The notes under the pieces were generated by a model. That model was not told where the DNA came from, ran no database searches, and saw only the letters and a list, made by a program, of their open reading frames with translations. Of a DNA stretch of 45,436 nucleotides, positions 8,569-18,251 are shown one piece after another; the first letter of the stretch is position 1, and every line of letters starts with the position of its first letter. Position numbers and translations under genes: made by a program. The DNA is taken from NCBI GenBank assembly GCA_023436305.1, contig JAEZJQ010000140.1, positions 1 to 45,436 on the forward strand. Reading direction: 5' to 3'. This stretch comes from Bacillota bacterium (GTDB lineage: Bacteria > Bacillota > UBA4882 > UBA8346).

Positions 8569-9960
8569 TTGTTGAGTTTGCGGGCGCGTCTTTCCGCATC
8601 GTATATTGTAGTGGCATTAATTTGCATCTTGCTGGTCAGTCTACTGGCCAATTTCTTCCTGGAAGGCCAATTTCGCACCTATATCAAGCAAAATCTTGAA
8701 CGCCAAAACCGGGAAATTATTGCCCAGCTAAGCCGGGAATATAATAACGCTGACGGTTGGAATCAATATAATATTACCAACATCGGCATGAGCGCCTTGG
8801 AACAAGGGTTCATTGTCAAACTGAAAAGTACCGGCGGAATCGTGATCTGGGATGCCACCATGCACAACAATGGATTATGCCGACAAATGATTACCCATAT
8901 GGCTCAAAATATGGCCAGCCGTTACCCGAATTGGCAGGGCAATTATATCGAGCATAGATATCCGGTAATCAAGGACTTTAAAACCGTCGGAATCGCTGAT
9001 ATTGGTTTCTACGGGCCGTTTTTTTTCAAAGATACCGACTTGGCGTTTATCAACACCTTAAATCGCATCTTGATTGGTGTGGCCATTCTGGCGCTTTTTT
9101 TGGCTTTAATGATTGGCAACTGGATGTCAAGACGGCTAAGCGCCCCTATTGCCAGAGTTATTAATACCGCCGGCCATATTGCCGGGGGCAATCTGGCCGC
9201 CCGGAGCCACCAAATCTCCAACATCAAGGAGATCAACCAATTGGTTGCCGCTATTAACGATTTGGGATCAACTTTACAGCAACAGGAAACTTTACGGAAA
9301 CGCCTAACCGCCGATATGGCTCACGAGCTTCGCACCCCGCTCGCCACTCTCCAAAGCCATATAGAAGCCATTCTGGATGGAATTTGGCAAGCCGATCCGG
9401 AACGTTTAAAAATTTGCCACCAAGAGATTATGCGGGTCACTCGTTTGGTCGAGGATTTGGAACAGTTGGCCAAGTATGAGAGTGAAAACTTAAGTTTGAA
9501 CAAAACCTTCATTGATTTCGGGGAATTATTAAAACAGATTGTCATCAATTTCGAACCGGAGTTTGCCAAAAAAGGAGTGGATATTCATCTCTATTTGGCT
9601 GAAACAGAGACACTGGTCAACTTGGACCGGGATAAAATCAGCCAGGTAATGGTGAATTTGCTCAGCAATGCCTTGAAATTTACTCCGCCGGGCGGTACGG
9701 TCCATATTACCGTCGCTAACATTCCGGAAACGGCAATCGTTAAAATCCGGGATAACGGCCCCGGTATTGCTCCCAATGATCTCCCATATATTTTTGACCG
9801 TTTTTACCGGGCCGATGAATCCCGTACCCGGGCCACGGGCGGGTCCGGAATTGGTTTGACCATTGCCAAAGCCATTGTAGAGGCTCACAAGGGGAGTATT
9901 ACCGTGCAAAGCGAGCAGGAGAAAGGCACGGAATTTATAGTCCTGTTGCCGAAAGATTGA
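8569..9960 (+). CDS. Membrane sensor histidine kinase with HAMP domain
   Basis: The kinase has 463 residues. Membrane segment 1 lies at about residues 10-31 and segment 2 at about 163-186, enclosing an extracytoplasmic sensor region of about 130 residues. A HAMP linker (SRRLSAPIARVINTAGHIAGG) follows, then the phosphoacceptor His in DMAHELRTPL, the N-box NLLSNALKFTPPGG, and the G boxes DNGPGIAPND and GGSGIGLTIAK. The TTG start at 8569 has GGAGGTGAG just upstream, overlapping the end of the response-regulator gene. The layout is BaeS/PhoR-like, but no specific stimulus can be read from the sequence. Confidence 0.92.
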   Translation: MLSLRARLSASYIVVALICILLVSLLANFFLEGQFRTYIKQNLERQNREIIAQLSREYNNADGWNQYNITNIGMSALEQGFIVKLKSTGGIVIWDATMHNNGLCRQMITHMAQNMASRYPNWQGNYIEHRYPVIKDFKTVGIADIGFYGPFFFKDTDLAFINTLNRILIGVAILALFLALMIGNWMSRRLSAPIARVINTAGHIAGGNLAARSHQISNIKEINQLVAAINDLGSTLQQQETLRKRLTADMAHELRTPLATLQSHIEAILDGIWQADPERLKICHQEIMRVTRLVEDLEQLAKYESENLSLNKTFIDFGELLKQIVINFEPEFAKKGVDIHLYLAETETLVNLDRDKISQVMVNLLSNALKFTPPGGTVHITVANIPETAIVKIRDNGPGIAPNDLPYIFDRFYRADESRTRATGGSGIGLTIAKAIVEAHKGSITVQSEQEKGTEFIVLLPKD

Positions 9961-10022
9961 TAAAAGACCGTTTGTTCATTTCTGTAACAACCCTTATGCG
10001 ACCGGTCTTCGATAAATTACGC

Positions 10023-11408
10023 TTAAACATTTTCGTTTTTCCGATTTTCAACATATTCGACCTCTGTGATTTGAGCATATAATTTATCAAGTGCCACCAG
10101 GTCGGATCGGTTCAACTCTTGAAGACTACTTTTTCCTAAGGTCATGGCCAAAAATTTCATCTCCTCTACACAACTTCGGAAATAGTTATATAAATGTTTC
10201 GCTCCCAGGTCCGGATCATATTTACCCTTTTCCTTGCCGTCATTATAAAGTAGGCCCGTCGGCGGTTCCCAAGGTATTGCCTTGGTGATTTGCGTATGGG
10301 ATTGGCCAAGGGCGGTAACTGTTCCGATAATTACCGCATCAGCCCCCAAAGCTAGGCACTTGGCAAAATCTCCGGGAGTAACCAGACCTCCTCCGGTGAC
10401 CAGGGAGATTTTATTGCATAAACCGTGTTCCCGGATAAACCGGGCCGCCCGGCATAAAGCCGGCAGAATGGGCAATCCCATATCATCCATAAATAAGGGC
10501 ATCCCGCCATGAGTACCTCCTTCGGTCCCATCAAATATCAGAACATCAGCCCCACCGTCAATGAAAATCTCCATTTCCTTCTCAAGGTATTGGCTGGCGC
10601 CAAATTTTATCCCGATGGGAACGCCCCCGGTTATCCCTTTTAAATACCGGATCAATTCTTGCCATTGCTTCCTCGTTTCAACTTCCGGCAATCTGGCCTC
10701 CATCAACACATCCAGCCCAGGAACGGTTCCATATCTCGTCGCAACCTCGGGAGTTATTTTTTTACCGTTGATGCGCACCGGCGCCGAACCCCGCGCCGAG
10801 TGTCCCAAAGCGATAACAATCATATCCGCCTGTTTTAGGATACTTTCGTCTTTGGACCAAAACCCCCGGGGATATTGGAGAATATATTTTTCAGCATAAA
10901 AACGTTCTTCCGGTACAAAAGGCCCGTTTCCTGAATCGGCTGCGGTTCCGGCCATGGTCGCCGCTTTGGCCAGGGCGATTTTAGCCGCCAAGCTATAACC
11001 ACTTCCATACGCCATTCCTCCGATTAGGATGGGAATTTTTAAATGAAGCGGTTTTTGAGCTTGCGGCCCTAGAATTATATCCGTATTAATTTCCGCACTG
11101 GGAGTGAAAGGAGTTTTGGTTAAATACCTTGGGTTAAACTGCAGTTTATTAAAGCTAAATATTCCCCGCTTCGAACCATAAGGCCGGTCTAACGGTTTAC
11201 CTGTTTCAGCCCGGAGATTGGCTTCAAAGAAATTCCGCCAGGATATTTTCCTAACTAGGTTAACCCATTCATTGAGTCGCGCTGAAATATCAGCTTGTTT
11301 TGAAAGGAAACCCCATCGCAGGATAATCAGGATACAGATAAGTAACCCCACATATAAAACAAGACTGCCGATAATCCCTGCTATAATAATTTGGAATATA
11401 CTGTTCAT
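10023..11408 (-). CDS. Membrane-anchored glutamate-synthase-like FMN protein
   Basis: The protein has 461 residues. An N-terminal membrane segment (about residues 7-31) is followed by a TIM-barrel domain of the GltB central/FMN-binding type: PILIGGMAYGSG, GNGPFVPEERF, GIKFGASQYLEKE, DGTEGGTHGG, VTGGGLVTPGDFAKCLALGADAVIIGT. Stand-alone members lack the glutamine amidotransferase domain and usually have no assigned substrate; glutamate synthase activity should not be assumed. The Cys cluster that binds the 3Fe-4S centre in true glutamate synthase is not evident. The ATG at 11408 has no clear Shine-Dalgarno site. The gene is monocistronic and convergent with the preceding kinase gene. Confidence 0.85.
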   Translation of the reverse strand: MNSIFQIIIAGIIGSLVLYVGLLICILIILRWGFLSKQADISARLNEWVNLVRKISWRNFFEANLRAETGKPLDRPYGSKRGIFSFNKLQFNPRYLTKTPFTPSAEINTDIILGPQAQKPLHLKIPILIGGMAYGSGYSLAAKIALAKAATMAGTAADSGNGPFVPEERFYAEKYILQYPRGFWSKDESILKQADMIVIALGHSARGSAPVRINGKKITPEVATRYGTVPGLDVLMEARLPEVETRKQWQELIRYLKGITGGVPIGIKFGASQYLEKEMEIFIDGGADVLIFDGTEGGTHGGMPLFMDDMGLPILPALCRAARFIREHGLCNKISLVTGGGLVTPGDFAKCLALGADAVIIGTVTALGQSHTQITKAIPWEPPTGLLYNDGKEKGKYDPDLGAKHLYNYFRSCVEEMKFLAMTLGKSSLQELNRSDLVALDKLYAQITEVEYVENRKNENV

Positions 11409-11801
11409 CGGTTAGGCGCTTTCGTTTAAAAAATTAATTCCTATTCCTTTGTAGATATTCTACCCAAAAGCAAAAAATAAAAATATCCTAAGGATATTTT
11501 GAGTTACCGAGCAACAATCTCCCGGCTGGTTGGAAAATTATTTCATTTCGAGAGTGTGGGACGAGAGCGCCTAAATACCTATTGGTTCCGAAAATTTACC
11601 TGCCAGTGGTTTCTGATCCAGGTGTGACAATTATTGGTCTCAAAAACCTCTTGTATTTTTTTTTTGCTATGATATCATATAAGTAATGCCTAAACTTAGG
11701 ATAGTAATCGTATGGTCTGCAAATTCAATAAAGAAGTTGCCTCCAACATTATCGCCCGAGGAAAGGTAAATCAGCCCGCCGGGCTTTAAGCGGAGGTTTT
11801 T
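11409..11801. other. Intergenic region with palindromes and a probable promoter
   Basis: A near-perfect palindrome at 11480-11500 (AAAATATCC and GGATATTTT around TAA) may be an operator. TTGTAT (11651-11656) and TATCAT (11673-11678), 16 bases apart, may be the promoter of the zinc-ribbon gene, followed by the short palindrome CCTAAACTTAGG near 11690. A 25-codon open frame at 11712-11789 ends in a small hairpin (AGCCC, GCC, GGGCT) just before the Shine-Dalgarno of the next gene. It could be a leader peptide, but has no Shine-Dalgarno of its own. Confidence 0.4.
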
Positions 11802-12113
11802 ATGCAAGATAAAACTTTGGTATGCAAAGATTGCGGGAATGACTTCCCCTTTACCGTCAGCGAACAGGAATTTTTCGCCACGAAAGGATATGTCAACGAA
11901 CCAGGGCGATGCCCCTCATGCCGGGCTGTCAAAAAGGAACAATCCGGTTTCGGCAGAGGCCGTAGTCAAAGCGGATTCCGGAGCTCATCCGAGCGCCAAA
12001 TGTATTCGGCTGTTTGCCACACTTGCGGAACCAAAACCACGGTTCCCTTTCAACCCAGTGGAGATAAACCAGTTTATTGCCGGGATTGCTATAAACCGCG
12101 CCGTCAATACTAA
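11802..12113 (+). CDS. Small protein with two zinc ribbons
   Basis: The protein has 103 residues. The first zinc ribbon uses CKDCG (residues 8-12) and CPSC, separated by FPFTVSEQEFFATKGY, as in the family called probable zinc-ribbon domain. A Gly/Arg/Ser-rich linker (GFGRGRSQSGFRSSS) leads to a second ribbon with CHTCG and CRDC. Such proteins are common in anaerobic Firmicutes and Chloroflexi, and nucleic-acid binding is the usual guess, supported here by the RG-rich linker. GCGGAGG lies directly upstream of the ATG. The gene is single, with its own terminator. Confidence 0.85.
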   Translation: MQDKTLVCKDCGNDFPFTVSEQEFFATKGYVNEPGRCPSCRAVKKEQSGFGRGRSQSGFRSSSERQMYSAVCHTCGTKTTVPFQPSGDKPVYCRDCYKPRRQY

Positions 12114-12126
12114 TATGAATCCTAAG

Positions 12127-12160
12127 ATCCCCTGTTGATTTCGCAGGGGATAATTTTTTA
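12127..12160 (+). terminator. Intrinsic terminator of the zinc-ribbon gene
   Basis: ATCCCCTG (12127-12134) pairs with CAGGGGAT (12144-12151), followed by AATTTTTTAT. Confidence 0.85.
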
Positions 12161-12456
12161 TCGATAAACCCGGTCTAGCTGTAAACCCATCTAAATCTAT
12201 ACATTCATCATCCGAAAAGACAACACCTGAAAAAAATTAGTTTTTTTTGGTTAAAATAATTATGTAATTTTAGTTGAATAAATGACCGAAATATAATAAA
12301 CTCTTGAAAGAGGCCAGCATGCTTATTCCAGTTGACAATCAGCAGTTTAACCCGATACTTATCGGTAAAGTTATGATAAACGCGTAGTTTTATTTCTTAT
12401 TGTGTCACGGGTCGTATATAAGGAATTTGGAATTGAATCTCTTGAAGGAGTGGACT
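12161..12456 (+). promoter_or_regulatory. murJ upstream region with sigma-A-like promoter
   Basis: TTGACA at 12332-12337 and GATACT at 12354-12359, 16 bases apart, lie about 100 bp before the murJ start. The rest is AT-rich, with A and T runs near 12225-12250, and no gene is seen. A 22-codon frame at 12319-12387 overlaps the promoter and is judged accidental. Confidence 0.5.
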
Positions 12457-14055
12457 ATGAGTAAATCAGGTACGAAAAGCGCAGCCAAAGCGGCCGGATT
12501 TATTTCGGCCATGTTCTTACTCAGCCGGATTCTTGGTTTCATTCGGGAAAGTCAGGCTGGTAGTCTGTTTAACCGGTTTGAAACCGATGCATTTTTCGCC
12601 GCTTTTACAATTCCCGATGTAATGTACTATTTACTGGTGGGAGGCGCTCTTTCAGCGGCGTTCATTCCAATTTTCACCGAATACCTGGCCAAGGGCCAGG
12701 AAGAAGAAGGCTGGAAAGTCGCCAGTACCTTTATTAATATTGTGGTTCTTTTCCTGGTTGTGTTTACGGTTTTAGGAATTACTTTTACGAAATATCTGAC
12801 CCCAATCATCGCCCCCCATTTCTCAGCCGAAAAACTTAAATTACTGATTGAATTAACCCGGATCATGTTTCCGGCGGTATGTTTTACGGCTTTGGCTGGT
12901 CTTACCGGCGGCATCTTAATTTCATATCAACGCTTCATGGGCCCGGCTTTGGGGCCGAATATTTATAACATCGGGATCATCTGTGGAGCGGCCTTGCTGG
13001 GATCGCAATATGGAATCAAAGGAATGGCGATAGGAGTTGCCGCGGGAGCTGTCGGTAATTTTTTAACCCAATTGTTTTTTTTGCGAAAAAGCAGTGGCGG
13101 CTTTTTCCATTTGGGCTATATCGATTTAAAGAACCCCGGCTTCAAACGGATGCTTTTGTTGTGGATCCCGGCTCTCATCGGTCTTTCCGCCGACCAGGCC
13201 AATATCTGGGCCACCACCGCCATGGCCTCCAAATTGCCGGAAGGTGGAATTACCGCCATCCGTTTTGCCACCCGTTTGGTACAATTGCCAATCGGAATCT
13301 TTGCCGCCGGCTTATCCACTGCTTTTTTTCCGTTGCTGTCCAGCCTGTCCGCGTCTAAAAAAATTGAGGAATTTAAAGATACTTTATCCTTTTCATTGCG
13401 TTCCATCTTTTTTATTATGTTGCCTGCGGCCATTGGACTTATCATTTTGCGGGAACCCATTGTGATGCTGCTTTTTGAACGATTGAAGTTTTCACGCCAG
13501 GATACCCTTTTAACCGCCGACGCTTTATTGTTCTATAGCCTTACGATTTTTGCCCATGCCGCCATTTTACTGCTACCCCGGGCCTTTTACTCGCTTCAGG
13601 ATACTAAAACCCCGGTAATTGTCAGTTTTATATCCGTGGGTACCAGCATCTTCTTGAATTGGTTCTTTCTTAATTTTACCGCACTGGGGGTTAAGGGGTT
13701 CGCGCTTTCCTTTTCAATCATGGGCTTAATTAATATGTTATTGTTAATGATTATTCTGCGCCGGAAAATTCACGGCATCCGTGGATATCATATCGGAGAG
13801 TCGTTTATTAAAGCGACCATGGCTTCATTGGTAATGGGTGCGGCTATTCTTCTAATCATATGGTTGTCCCGCCCCTACACCCATAGCTTGAACGGCCATC
13901 TGGAAGCAGCTATACAAATATTCCTCGGTTTTGCCGTTGGCGGGGTAACTTATTTAACCATAGCTTGGCTTTTAAAAATGGATGAGCTGCAAGTGGTTAT
14001 CAATTTTATGAAACGTAAATTACTAGCCCGGATAATACCCGGAAATAAGGCTTAA
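12457..14055 (+). CDS. murJ: Lipid II flippase MurJ
   Basis: The protein has 532 residues, the usual MurJ/MviN length, with about 14 hydrophobic segments of the MOP exporter fold. Family landmarks include LSRILGFIRESQAGSLF near the N-terminus, AFFAAFTIPDVMYYLLVGGALSAAFIPIF, and RLVQLPIGIFAAGLSTAFFPLLS, with the conserved Arg residues in the early helices. It flips lipid-linked peptidoglycan precursor across the inner membrane. The ATG at 12457 is chosen because GAAGGAG lies 6 bases upstream; a start at 12400 would add 19 residues unlike the family. The gene is apparently monocistronic, with no cell-wall genes beside it. Confidence 0.95.
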   Translation: MSKSGTKSAAKAAGFISAMFLLSRILGFIRESQAGSLFNRFETDAFFAAFTIPDVMYYLLVGGALSAAFIPIFTEYLAKGQEEEGWKVASTFINIVVLFLVVFTVLGITFTKYLTPIIAPHFSAEKLKLLIELTRIMFPAVCFTALAGLTGGILISYQRFMGPALGPNIYNIGIICGAALLGSQYGIKGMAIGVAAGAVGNFLTQLFFLRKSSGGFFHLGYIDLKNPGFKRMLLLWIPALIGLSADQANIWATTAMASKLPEGGITAIRFATRLVQLPIGIFAAGLSTAFFPLLSSLSASKKIEEFKDTLSFSLRSIFFIMLPAAIGLIILREPIVMLLFERLKFSRQDTLLTADALLFYSLTIFAHAAILLLPRAFYSLQDTKTPVIVSFISVGTSIFLNWFFLNFTALGVKGFALSFSIMGLINMLLLMIILRRKIHGIRGYHIGESFIKATMASLVMGAAILLIIWLSRPYTHSLNGHLEAAIQIFLGFAVGGVTYLTIAWLLKMDELQVVINFMKRKLLARIIPGNKA

Positions 14056-14355
14056 TTCAGCAATTCAAAAGGCTTAACTCCATCCGAAAACAACTGAAAA
14101 ATTGCAGTATGAAAGTAAAGTGGGTCTATTTCCGAATGACGGTGGAGAATTTCTCCTTCCCTCTACGGGAAAGCCAACCGGGGACCGATATTATTAGTGT
14201 TATGATAAACCAAAATGTAGGTTATAATTTTTTTAAAAGTGGTGTACGCTTCATATAAACAATAAAGCTTTACACCACTTTGTGTTATTTAGAAAGTTCA
14301 ATAACGCAAATCAAATTTTAAATATATATTTAGGTCAGATTGGGGGCTTTCCGGC
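14056..14355. other. Intergenic region with a 10-bp inverted repeat
   Basis: AAGTGGTGTA (14237-14246) and TACACCACTT (14271-14280) form a perfect inverted repeat around 24 AT-rich bases. It may act as a murJ terminator or as an operator for the next gene; no clear T tract follows. The GC-rich stretch 14140-14190 has no recognised RNA motif. Confidence 0.4.
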
Positions 14356-15072
14356 ATGAATATGGAAAAGAAGCAAAACAAACTAGTATTGGGTTTAAAT
14401 ATATTTTTACTGATTGTATTTGTAGCTGTTATTGCCTATATCTCAATCAAATATACACCAAGTATTCAGAAGATAATCAGCAAACCCGACCGTTTTCGCG
14501 ATTTTTTGGCTTCATATAAATCCATCAGTATCTTGGTTTTTATTTTTATGCAGGTTCTCCAGGTGGTGGTCGCGGTAATCCCGGGGGAATTCGTCCAATT
14601 GGCGGGCGGATATGTATACGGAACTTTCTTCGGAACCGTTTATTCCCTTATCGGAATCCTGCTAGGTACGGTAATTGCCTTTTATGTATCCCGCCTGCTG
14701 GGCTTAAGGACAATAAAGGCTTTTATCTCCCAAAAAAACTTTGATAAATTCAGTTTTCTAATCAATAATCCGAAGTCGGAGATCTTCATGTTCCTTTTGT
14801 TTTTAATACCATTCACTCCAAAAGATACTTTAGTCTATCTTTCCGGTTTGACCCCCATCAAACCCCAAAATTTTTTCCTGATCTTTACCATTGCCCGCTT
14901 TCCAACGTTGCTTTTATCATCTTTTATCGGAGCCCATATCCAAGAAAGAAATTATAAACCGGTAATAATCGTTTCGGTGATCGTAAGTATTCTGCTGGTA
15001 ATTTGCTTTATTTATAAGGATAAAGTAATGCAGCTATTACATAAATTGCTGCCCCCAAAGAAAAATTCATAA
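14356..15072 (+). CDS. VTT-domain (TVP38/TMEM64, DedA-like) membrane protein
   Basis: The protein has 238 residues with 5-6 hydrophobic segments. The VTT core is recognisable in VVAVIPGEFVQLAGGYVYG, with the re-entrant-loop type motif G-x-V-Y-G, followed by LLGTVIAFYVSRLLG, FLIPFTPKDTLVYLSGLTPI and ARFPTLLLSSFIGA. Members of the superfamily act in membrane lipid scrambling, such as polyprenyl-phosphate or phospholipid recycling. The second ATG at 14362 is a possible alternative start; GGGGGC lies 11 bases before the first. The convergent PAP2 phosphatase is a possible functional neighbour in lipid-carrier recycling, but only by association. Confidence 0.85.
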   Translation: MNMEKKQNKLVLGLNIFLLIVFVAVIAYISIKYTPSIQKIISKPDRFRDFLASYKSISILVFIFMQVLQVVVAVIPGEFVQLAGGYVYGTFFGTVYSLIGILLGTVIAFYVSRLLGLRTIKAFISQKNFDKFSFLINNPKSEIFMFLLFLIPFTPKDTLVYLSGLTPIKPQNFFLIFTIARFPTLLLSSFIGAHIQERNYKPVIIVSVIVSILLVICFIYKDKVMQLLHKLLPPKKNS

Positions 15073-15134
15073 TTTTAACGAAGTCCGGCCGGAAAATAGT
15101 TCGGGATATTTAAGGTACGAGTGCCGAGTCCCTA

Positions 15135-15881
15135 CTATAATCGTTTTTCCGATTTAACTTTTCTCCCGTTTACGAAATATTCCCGGAACATGATAAAACT
15201 TCCTACCCAGGCCATTGCCGCCGACCACCCGGCCAGAACATCACTAGGATAATGAACTCCAAGATAAACACGGCTAATTCCCACCAACAACGGGATAAGC
15301 AACAGTCCACCTACCGCTGGTTTCCTCCACCGGGACCACTGTGTATTCCGTATAATCAAATACGCTAAAAATCCATAAAGGGTCATACTTAGCAATGCAT
15401 GTCCACTGGGGAAACTATAACCACCGGCTGAAGCAAGCCACGGATGCAGCGGCCGGGAACGTTGAAATATATATTTTAATAATTCACTCAAACCCAAAGC
15501 GCCGCCCAGACAAAGATCATATAATAGTACATCCAAAGCTCGCCAACGTTTTAAGCCAATGATGGTAACCAAGACTGGAATAATAGTAACGGTCACCGTC
15601 GAGCCTAAATCAGTGATATATCGCATGAATATCGTCGCCAGGGGAGAACGGCGAGAAAAAAGGATTCCGGTGAATGCGCCATCGAATGCGGCCAATTCCT
15701 GTTCGGACAATTCCACCGCTAGTTTAAGGAAGACACCGAATCCAATGAGCATTAATATAATTCCGGCCCAAAAGTAAAAATTTTGACCTGCCGCGGGATT
15801 TATCTTACTTTTGAGTTTGATAATTTTCCAATTTTTAAAGTCCCACCATTTTTTCCGTTCCGGCCATTTCTTGTTAAACAA
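15135..15881 (-). CDS. PAP2-family membrane phosphatase
   Basis: The protein has 248 residues and about six membrane segments. All three phosphatase motifs are present: KYIFQRSRP (motif 1), PSGH within YSFPSGHALLS (motif 2) and SRVYLGVHYPSD (motif 3) with the catalytic His. Such enzymes dephosphorylate phosphatidate, undecaprenyl pyrophosphate or related lipids at the outer face of the membrane. The TTG start at 15881 is supported by AAAGGAA 8 bases upstream; no ATG lies between it and the first membrane segment. It lies 67 bp downstream of the frameshifted epimerase and may be cotranscribed with it and the TetR gene. Confidence 0.9.
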   Translation of the reverse strand: MFNKKWPERKKWWDFKNWKIIKLKSKINPAAGQNFYFWAGIILMLIGFGVFLKLAVELSEQELAAFDGAFTGILFSRRSPLATIFMRYITDLGSTVTVTIIPVLVTIIGLKRWRALDVLLYDLCLGGALGLSELLKYIFQRSRPLHPWLASAGGYSFPSGHALLSMTLYGFLAYLIIRNTQWSRWRKPAVGGLLLIPLLVGISRVYLGVHYPSDVLAGWSAAMAWVGSFIMFREYFVNGRKVKSEKRL

Positions 15882-15948
15882 GTATCTTATTCCTTTTATG
15901 GAGTTTTATAGAGCGTCGTCGCTTCGAAAATACCGGTATTGTATTAGT

Positions 15949-17473
15949 TTACTCAATGATAACCGGATTAAAACCGGTGGATTCAGGAGCTGTCATGCGC
16001 GTATCGTACTCACGCTGTTTCGGATCATTCTCTTCGACATCCCAAACTTGCGCGAAAAAGGGGTTATGCTTCGCGATTTGATTATAATTCCAGGGCGGGG
16101 GCATGCATTCCGGGCACCAATGGCCCGCTTTTAAGATTAAATAGGGACTGGCAGTGAATTCATGGCCAAAAGCGCATCGCCATGGAAGTTTGGTGCGCAG
16201 ATCTCCAATAGTCATTGTTTCAGCCAAGCATTCTCCTCCCCGGAATCGGGCCGCTTTTTGCATATCAGTAAGATTAAGCCGCTCATCCGGTATGGTTTCA
16301 TCATAACCGTGATCCAGCCGTTGGGGCTCTATTTCCTGCCTGGTAATTCGGTTTTCCCAATCCCGAATCGCGGTGAATCTTTCCAAAGAACCATAAAAAG
16401 CCTTTACCCGGGATGCATTATTATCACGAATCCATCCCAACGGTCCTTCGCTTTTATAGGCCATGGGCTTCATCACCAGATATTTGATGAGAACGGGTGG
16501 AATGATTTTGCCAAGCCGTAACCCGCGGAATATCTTTAAGTAAATTGGCAGTTGCTGGACGATTTGCCGGTAATGATCCTGCAAACTATCCCGCTGGTGT
16601 TTCAAGTAATGGTTCAGCACATGGCTATCCTCATAATATTGACAATGGAAATTTTGCAGGCAAAACCAATTACGCTCCATTAACTTTCGATAATCGCCCA
16701 GTCCAACAAGGTTCAGCACATCACGCAAATACTCCTCATAATAAAACCGGGTCGCTGGACCGCCGCTGGCGTTATATACCCGGCCCCAAAATTCTTCCGG
16801 TATGTTATCTTCACAAGCATTGGCTATCATGTATCCAGCGTCCCGTTTGGTTATCAGATCGCCGCATGTATTTAACGGCTGATGAAACATAATTGGATCA
16901 AGCAAAGAAAGCGTATTGGGAATGGCAATATAACTCATTCGTAATGAAACCCAGTACTTCAAACCGGATTCAATTAATGCCCGTTCCGCTGCAATCTTCG
17001 TAAGAGAGTAAATATCAAAAATACTAGGTTTCAATGGATCGCCAACTCTGCCCAAACGGATTTTATCGCGCCGATCACCGGTCATTGCCACCGAAGCCAT
17101 ATTCACAAATTTAATACGGTTGTTACCATCCGGTCTGGCTTGAATGGCCCGAATATTATTAAGTACCCCGTGGTAATTAACTTTCCAGGCAAGTTGTGGA
17201 TGATGATCTGCCGCTGGTGAAATGATGGCCGCGGTATTTAATACATAATCTGCTTCATTCACACCCCGAAGGACATCTTCGTACCGGGTAATATCGCCCC
17301 AAATGATTTTAATGCCGGGCTGTTTCTCGAATTCGGAACAGCCGTTTTTCCCTGGCCCCCGGGAGTAATAACAACACGATATTAAAGCGGTCTTTCCTGC
17401 GTAATAACTCCTTAAAGCACTCTCCTCCCATGGAACCCGAGGCTCCGGTTAAAAATATGGTTTTTTTAAGCAT
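15949..17473 (-). pseudogene. NAD-dependent epimerase/dehydratase with C-terminal zinc-finger-like region, frameshifted
   Basis: An ATG at 17473 (AGGGGAAGG upstream) encodes a Rossmann start, MLKKTIFLTGASGSMGGECF, with the dinucleotide-binding GxxGxxG pattern. That frame stops at 17309-17311. One base fewer in the C5 run at 17356-17360 joins it to the long downstream frame through GIKIIWGDITRYEDVLRGV and ADYVLNTAAIISP. The rest carries the short-chain-type catalytic Tyr-x3-Lys (YSLTK). The last 80 residues contain WRCAFGHEF and HWCPEC, a treble-clef-like zinc motif (C-x2-GH-E/W ... CPxC) that is unusual on an epimerase. The repaired protein would have 507 residues. The gene lies 66 bp after tetR and probably shares its transcript. 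It may be a real pseudogene or a read error. Confidence 0.78.
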
Positions 17474-17539
17474 ACCTTCCCCTCCCGGTCAGAACAATCG
17501 ACTAAAAATGTTTTTCGGTCGATTATGATCCAAAAAAAA

Positions 17540-18160
17540 TTACCGTTTCATAATACCGTTGAAAAAGATTTCCAATAGACTATCGATATTGCGTTTAATG
17601 ATTTGCCGGTTCTTTTCCATGGCCCAATGATATTCCAGACCTTTAGCGGCAATGACCATGGCGTAGGCGGTGAGATCCAAGTCGTGAATCTCAAATACAT
17701 CCCGGGAAACTCCTTCTCTTAGAATCTCCTTATACAGCCCCGATTCAAATTGATCATATTGTTCGCGAAACCCGTTGATAAAATTATCGCTCTCCGGGTA
17801 TTCATCCCGAAAGGCGCTATATAAATTGGCGAACCGTTGAAAAGCCTCCATTCTGGTAATCACATAAGCCCGCAATTTTTCTTGAGGGGTGATTTCAGCC
17901 TTAATGGCCCGGAGCAGTTCCGCCTTCAACTCATTGGCTTCTTTTTCCACTACCGCCCCAAAGACATCTTCCTTGCTTTTAAAATAATGATATAGTGAGC
18001 TTTTTCCCTTACGAGCCGCTTTGGCAATATCATCCATGGTGGTTTTTTTATACCCATACCGGGCAAAAATATCCCGTCCGGCATCGATGATTAATTCTCT
18101 TGCTTCTTTAGCATTATCTGGAATGGGACTCACCCCTGACCCAGTGAAAATATCTTTCAA
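17540..18160 (-). CDS. TetR/AcrR-family transcriptional regulator
   Basis: The protein has 206 residues. The N-terminal helix-turn-helix is canonical: ELIIDAGRDIFARYGYKKTT, then MDDIAKAARKGKSSLYHYFKSKEDVF. The C-terminal ligand-binding half is helical and specific to no known effector class. The gene is divergent from the GH31 glucosidase and heads a minus-strand group with the epimerase and PAP2 genes, so it may control either direction. The start could also be one of several codons before the first helix. The 180-bp divergent spacer is AT-rich, with TTAATATT repeated near 18273-18280 and 18297-18304. Confidence 0.9.
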   Translation of the reverse strand: MKDIFTGSGVSPIPDNAKEARELIIDAGRDIFARYGYKKTTMDDIAKAARKGKSSLYHYFKSKEDVFGAVVEKEANELKAELLRAIKAEITPQEKLRAYVITRMEAFQRFANLYSAFRDEYPESDNFINGFREQYDQFESGLYKEILREGVSRDVFEIHDLDLTAYAMVIAAKGLEYHWAMEKNRQIIKRNIDSLLEIFFNGIMKR

Positions 18161-18251
18161 AACCCTTAAAACTTTTCGACCAAAACAGTTCTAAGGTCTA
18201 CTTTTAGAGTATCATTGACTCAGATTTTTGTAAAGTCCAATTTGAATCACC

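Noticed and set aside
9964..10009. AAGACCG and CGGTCTT inverted repeat between convergent genes
   Set aside because: A loop of over 30 bases and no T tract; not convincing as a terminator.
12319..12387. 22-codon frame with a GAAAGAGG before it
   Set aside because: It contains the murJ promoter elements (TTGACA, GATACT); overlap makes a coding role unlikely.
14140..14190. Possible riboswitch before the VTT-domain gene
   Set aside because: Tried against c-di-GMP, cobalamin and SAM consensus motifs by eye; no match.
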